DNA of 34,315 bases, from NCBI GenBank assembly GCA_016285145.1, contig JAEEQE010000034.1, positions 1 through 34,315 on the forward strand. Reading direction: 5' to 3'. The position numbers and the translations under genes were made by a program. Of this stretch, positions 31,215 through 34,315 are shown piece after piece. The DNA comes from Bacteroidales bacterium (lineage in GTDB: Bacteria > Bacteroidota > Bacteroidia > Bacteroidales > WCHB1-69). Position 1 is the first letter of the stretch, and the number at the start of each line of letters is the position of its first letter. The notes below the pieces were generated by a model. It did no database searches. It saw only the letters and a program-made list of their open reading frames with translations, and had not been told where the DNA came from.

Positions 31215-32633
31215 TTAATAACCCAAAATTTTCAGCATCGACTTGTAACTCTGTTCTTTAGCAAATAATTTGGTGCAAATCTCGCCCTCTTCATCGCGAT
31301 AGATGATGATGTGTTTCGGAGCGGGGGTCATGCAATGCTGTATTCCACCATAGCCGCCGAGGGCATCTTGGTAGGCGCCGGTGTTGAACAGGCCGATGTA
31401 CTGGATGTCCTCCGGACTATCGCCCAGCGGATAGTTCTCCGCATTGATTTGCGGAAGGAACACGGCGTTCAGGTGCGACTCGGAGTTGTAATAGTCGTGG
31501 CTGTCGCACGTGAGCCCGCCCAAGAAAACACGCTCGTATGCTTTGTCCCAATTGTTGATGGCCAGGATGATGAACTGCTGGTTGATGGCCCAGGTGTCGG
31601 GCAAGGTGGTCATGAAGGAACTGTCGATCATGTTCCACAACTCGCGGTCGTTCTGGCGCTTCTGCTGCAATATGGAAAAGAGGACGGCGCTGGCCTCGCC
31701 CACGGTATAGGATCCGAACTCGGTGAAGATGTCCGGTTCCTCCACACCCTCGCGGTTGCATATTGTCTTGATCTGCGACACAATCTCCTCTGCCATGTAT
31801 TCGTAGTCGTAGTCGAAAGAGAGCGAATTCTTGATGGGGAAGCCGCCGCCAATGTTCAAGGAATCCAACTCGGGCGATATCTTTTTGAGCTCGCAATAGA
31901 TGTTGACGCACTTGGTTAACTCATTCCAATAGTATGCCGTGTCTTGGATGCCGGTATTGATGAAGAAGTGCAACATCTTCAATTCAAACTTCGGGTTGTT
32001 TTTGATTTTCTCTTGATAAAAAGGAATAATGTCGTTGTAACGGATGCCCAAGCGCGAGGTGTAGAACTCGAAGCGCGGTTCCTCTTCGGAGGCGATGCGG
32101 ATGCCGACTTTGCATTTATTGTTAATGTTGCGGTCAAGAAGATCAAACTCTTTCTTGCTGTCCAAAACAGGTATAGTGTTGATAAATCCCTTCTCCAACA
32201 TAATGGATATATTGTCAATGTAGGGCTGTTTCTTGAATCCATTACACAATATGTAATTGTCCTTCTGGAACTGTCCGTTCTCGTAAAGCGTCTCAATCAG
32301 GTTCAGGTCAAACGCCGACGAGGTTTCCAAATGCACATCGTTCTTGAGCACTTCGTTCAACACAAACTCAAAATGGTTGCTTTTTGTGCAGTAGCAATAG
32401 TGGTATGAGCTCTTGTAGTCGGATTTCGCGATGGCCACGTTGAACCAACGCTTCGCCTTTTGTATGTTCTCCGAAATCTTGGGCAAGTAGGTTATCTTCA
32501 ACGGAGTCCCATATTGCTTAATGATGTCCATAAGCGGTACGTCATTGAATAACAATTCGTTGTCTTCCACATTAAACTCTTCCTGCGGAAATTCGTAGGT
32601 CTGTTGGATCAGATCGATGTACTTGGTCTTCAT
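31215..32633 (-). CDS. speA: Fold-III PLP-dependent decarboxylase, probably arginine decarboxylase
   Basis: Read from ATG 32633 the protein has 472 residues. The frame upstream to 32693 lies beyond the promoter box. It is an alanine-racemase-fold (type III) decarboxylase: PLP lysine Lys84 in YHYCYCTKSNHFEF, the beta-barrel ETSSAFDLNLI, the GGGFPIKN phosphate loop, the FTEFGSYTVGEASA segment and the dimer-partner Cys376 in GGLTCDSHDYY, the diagnostic CDSxD motif of this group. Size and end (SMLKILGY) match the short arginine-decarboxylase-like form I recall in Bacteroidota. Ornithine, lysine or carboxynorspermidine substrates remain possible. Product would be agmatine, a polyamine precursor. 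Confidence 0.8.
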   Translation of the reverse strand: MKTKYIDLIQQTYEFPQEEFNVEDNELLFNDVPLMDIIKQYGTPLKITYLPKISENIQKAKRWFNVAIAKSDYKSSYHYCYCTKSNHFEFVLNEVLKNDVHLETSSAFDLNLIETLYENGQFQKDNYILCNGFKKQPYIDNISIMLEKGFINTIPVLDSKKEFDLLDRNINNKCKVGIRIASEEEPRFEFYTSRLGIRYNDIIPFYQEKIKNNPKFELKMLHFFINTGIQDTAYYWNELTKCVNIYCELKKISPELDSLNIGGGFPIKNSLSFDYDYEYMAEEIVSQIKTICNREGVEEPDIFTEFGSYTVGEASAVLFSILQQKRQNDRELWNMIDSSFMTTLPDTWAINQQFIILAINNWDKAYERVFLGGLTCDSHDYYNSESHLNAVFLPQINAENYPLGDSPEDIQYIGLFNTGAYQDALGGYGGIQHCMTPAPKHIIIYRDEEGEICTKLFAKEQSYKSMLKILGY

Positions 32634-32661
32634 CTTTAAAGCGATTAAATTAAAAACGCCG

Positions 32662-32669
32662 CAAATGTA
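32662..32669 (-). promoter_or_regulatory. -7 promoter box of the decarboxylase gene
   Basis: The minus strand reads TACATTTG, 28 bases before the ATG at 32633. Confidence 0.6.
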
Positions 32670-32671
32670 TA

Positions 32672-32712
32672 AAAAAAGTAAATCGGATGGCACATAAAAA
32701 TGCTATCCGATT
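32672..32712 (-). terminator. Terminator of the beta-galactosidase/LRR transcript
   Basis: A 12-bp stem (arms 32681-32692 and 32701-32712, one G-U) with an 8-base loop is followed on the minus strand by a T-rich tract. The tract ends at the next gene's promoter box. Confidence 0.75.
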
Positions 32713-32744
32713 CACTTGGATTGCATTTTTATTTTCAATCCGAA

Positions 32745-33374
32745 TCAATCGTGCTCGCGTCGGTTTTCACACTCGCAAATATCGGTAAACAAAATATTGG
32801 TATTAGGCAGGAGCTGTTGCATGGCTTCATATTCCGATTTTGTGAGCGGTATTTGGCGCAAATCCAATGTTTGCAATGTGTTCTTCAAGCATGAAATACT
32901 TTCAGGAAGCACATATAGGGGATTATTCCAAGCATCAATGGCGTTTAGCATTTTCAGATTTCCGATGGATTCAGGGAAGGTTTCCAGCAGATTCCGGCTG
33001 ACATTGAGAAACCGTAATTCGGAAAGTTTTCCTATGCTTTCCGGCAGTCGCACCAGTTTGTTTTTGTCCAAATTCAAATACTGGAGGTGGGTCAACTTGT
33101 CGATTTGGGCATTGAGTGTCCAAAGTTTACAACCTTTCACGGTGAGTTCCCGAAGTTCTGTAAGCAGGAAGAGCTCTGCGGGCAGCGAATCGCGTGCGGG
33201 CAGTTTGGTCAGCTTTAGCCGATATACGTTCTGCGGCTCTGTCAGAGCCTCCTCCAATGAGGTGTAGGTTCGGCCATTGTCGTTGGGACCGTACAGTAAT
33301 GTGGCGGATTTCTGTGCGTATGTGGCAAGGCTAAAAGCCACAAGCAAAAACAATATGGTCAATTTGTGTTTCAT
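32745..33374 (-). CDS. Secreted leucine-rich-repeat protein
   Basis: This 209-residue protein has a signal peptide (ending ATYAQ) followed by leucine-rich repeats. At least four are visible: LTELRELTVKGCKLWTL, LTHLQYLNLDKNKLVRLP, LSELRFLNVSRNLLETFP and LKMLNAIDAWNNPLYVLP, in the 23-residue LxxLxxLxxLxxNxLxxLP spacing of bacterial/Ran-GAP type repeats. Such repeats bind proteins; partner unknown. It lacks a C-terminal anchor or sorting domain. The start codon overlaps the beta-galactosidase stop (ATGA), so it is translated together with the glycosidase, an unusual pairing. Terminated by the hairpin at 32672. Confidence 0.85.
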   Translation of the reverse strand: MKHKLTILFLLVAFSLATYAQKSATLLYGPNDNGRTYTSLEEALTEPQNVYRLKLTKLPARDSLPAELFLLTELRELTVKGCKLWTLNAQIDKLTHLQYLNLDKNKLVRLPESIGKLSELRFLNVSRNLLETFPESIGNLKMLNAIDAWNNPLYVLPESISCLKNTLQTLDLRQIPLTKSEYEAMQQLLPNTNILFTDICECENRREHD

Positions 33375-34315
33375 CGGTTTCCTATTTTTATCTCATCAAT
33401 CATAATCCATGTTTTTTCCCCCGCCGCGGCGTGCCATGCGGGTAATTTCTCCACCGGCTCGGCCTCGATGCGGATGTATTTCACCCCATCGCTCGGGATT
33501 TTGTGGCGCAGGATGCAGACCCGTGGTTTGTCGTTCTCCTTTAACGTTGGATCAAACGGCAGCGCAACTTCCTCAGGTTGACTGTACTTCTTGCCGTTCT
33601 TGGAGTACGACACCAACACCCTCTGCGGCATAAAGACCCACTGTGAAGGGTGGTGCGCGAAACTCAGGGTAACAGTAAGAGAATCGGGGGTACAGTCCTG
33701 TCCGTTACAAATCCATCGTCTATATTCATAGTTGACGATCATCGGTTTTCCAAAGAAGCCAAACCATCCGTTATGAAAGTCGGCGGGGTTGCCGATTTTC
33801 TCGTCCACAAGGATCGTGTCGGCATCTTTGTCGTAAGGCGCTGTGGGCTTGGTGAGAAGCGTGATGGGATCCCAAGAACCTCTTCTTACGGGAAAATTGA
33901 TGCATCGGGCAAACAAAGGATCCATATTCTTGGACTGATCCACGAAGAAATCTTCAAAGAACACATTCTCGCCGAGTTGCAAATGCAATTCCATAGAAAC
34001 AACACGGTCTTCTATCAAATCTCTTTCGGCGACACCCGGACCGCAGGTGGCGGTGCCTAAGCCCGATTGGTCATAATCTACATTTAAAGTATAAGACCCT
34101 GCCCTTTTGAGCCCGTTGGTATGTTTGGCTTGTTCTATATTCTCATCATCGTAAGGATAAATGCTGAATTGAAAATCCTTCAAATGCCAACCCGAAAGTC
34201 GGGCGGAGAGCATCCGCTGGTGTTCTTTGTTGAAAAGCGATACATACCTCGTCCCCATTCGGTTGCCCGCCGCCTGCGGACGCACGTAATGGTGGAACAG
34301 GTCGTCCGTTGGCGC
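33371..34315 (-). CDS. GH2 beta-galactosidase, C-terminal part (partial)
   Basis: The frame is open to the right edge, so the catalytic domain and N-terminus lie outside the window. The visible 314 residues are the beta-galactosidase small-chain/domain 5 type: YVRPQAAGNRMGTRYVSL, SGWHLKDFQFSIYPYDDENIE, then NVDYDQSGLGTATCGPG, which form part of the substrate pocket in LacZ-like enzymes. The last 130 residues (CTPDSLTVTLSFAHHPSQ to WIMIDEIKIGNR) look like an added discoidin/carbohydrate-binding domain, similar in type to the end of the GH20 protein. Likely secreted and active on galactosides of host or dietary glycans. Stop at 33371-33373 overlaps the LRR gene start. Confidence 0.85.
   Translation of the reverse strand, partial: APTDDLFHHYVRPQAAGNRMGTRYVSLFNKEHQRMLSARLSGWHLKDFQFSIYPYDDENIEQAKHTNGLKRAGSYTLNVDYDQSGLGTATCGPGVAERDLIEDRVVSMELHLQLGENVFFEDFFVDQSKNMDPLFARCINFPVRRGSWDPITLLTKPTAPYDKDADTILVDEKIGNPADFHNGWFGFFGKPMIVNYEYRRWICNGQDCTPDSLTVTLSFAHHPSQWVFMPQRVLVSYSKNGKKYSQPEEVALPFDPTLKENDKPRVCILRHKIPSDGVKYIRIEAEPVEKLPAWHAAAGEKTWIMIDEIKIGNR

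Overview
The window looks like chromosome from a Bacteroidota bacterium, most likely order Bacteroidales. Many genes are preceded by the Bacteroidetes -7 promoter box TAnnTTTG (for example at 1535, 12788, 18110, 31186). The protein families also fit: a DPP5-type S9 peptidase close to Porphyromonas DPP5, DUF3822 beside rsmD, Fibrobacter-succinogenes-major-paralogous (FISUMP) domains, a TonB C-terminal domain protein, lamin-tail proteins, and GH20/GH2 glycosidases. No transposase, integrase, phage gene or rRNA is visible. Genus cannot be fixed from the sequence.

Layout. 1-1.4 kb: tail of an unknown gene, then a convergent cas2-cas1 pair (type II-like) with no Cas9 and no repeat array in view. 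1.5-7 kb: a DPP5 exopeptidase, a large secreted glycine-rich/FISUMP protein and a TonB-C domain protein, closed by a bidirectional terminator. 7-10.4 kb (minus): tRNA-Val(UAC) with its own promoter and a tightly overlapping five-gene operon (single-TM protein, DUF3822, rsmD, pth, outer-membrane barrel). 10.4-12.2 kb (minus): a fused folate/deoxynucleoside kinase gene, a 51-codon small gene and a DUF486 membrane protein. 12.2-12.9 kb: a 0.7-kb AT-rich non-coding stretch rich in perfect inverted repeats, leading into an HTH regulator. 13.5-18 kb (minus): a large ATP-grasp/thioredoxin-reductase fusion, a GH25 muramidase-like protein and asd. 18-31 kb: lamin-tail protein, a membrane protein and cysS (minus), aldehyde dehydrogenase, GH20 hexosaminidase, FISUMP protein, S41 protease, O-antigen-ligase-like protein. 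30.4-34.3 kb (minus): tsaC, SRP RNA, a fold-III amino-acid decarboxylase, an LRR protein and the C-terminal part of a GH2 beta-galactosidase that runs off the end.

Most of the window is housekeeping (translation quality, tRNA charging, folate, lysine/threonine precursor, SRP) mixed with secreted peptide- and glycan-degrading enzymes. The most unusual items are the ATP-grasp/thioredoxin-reductase single polypeptide, the isolated cas1-cas2 pair, the GH25 protein with a phosphodiester-glycosidase-like tail, two very small genes, and two housekeeping genes whose promoter box sits exactly 7 nt from the ATG, which predicts leaderless mRNAs. All functional calls are by recognition of motifs; no database search was run.
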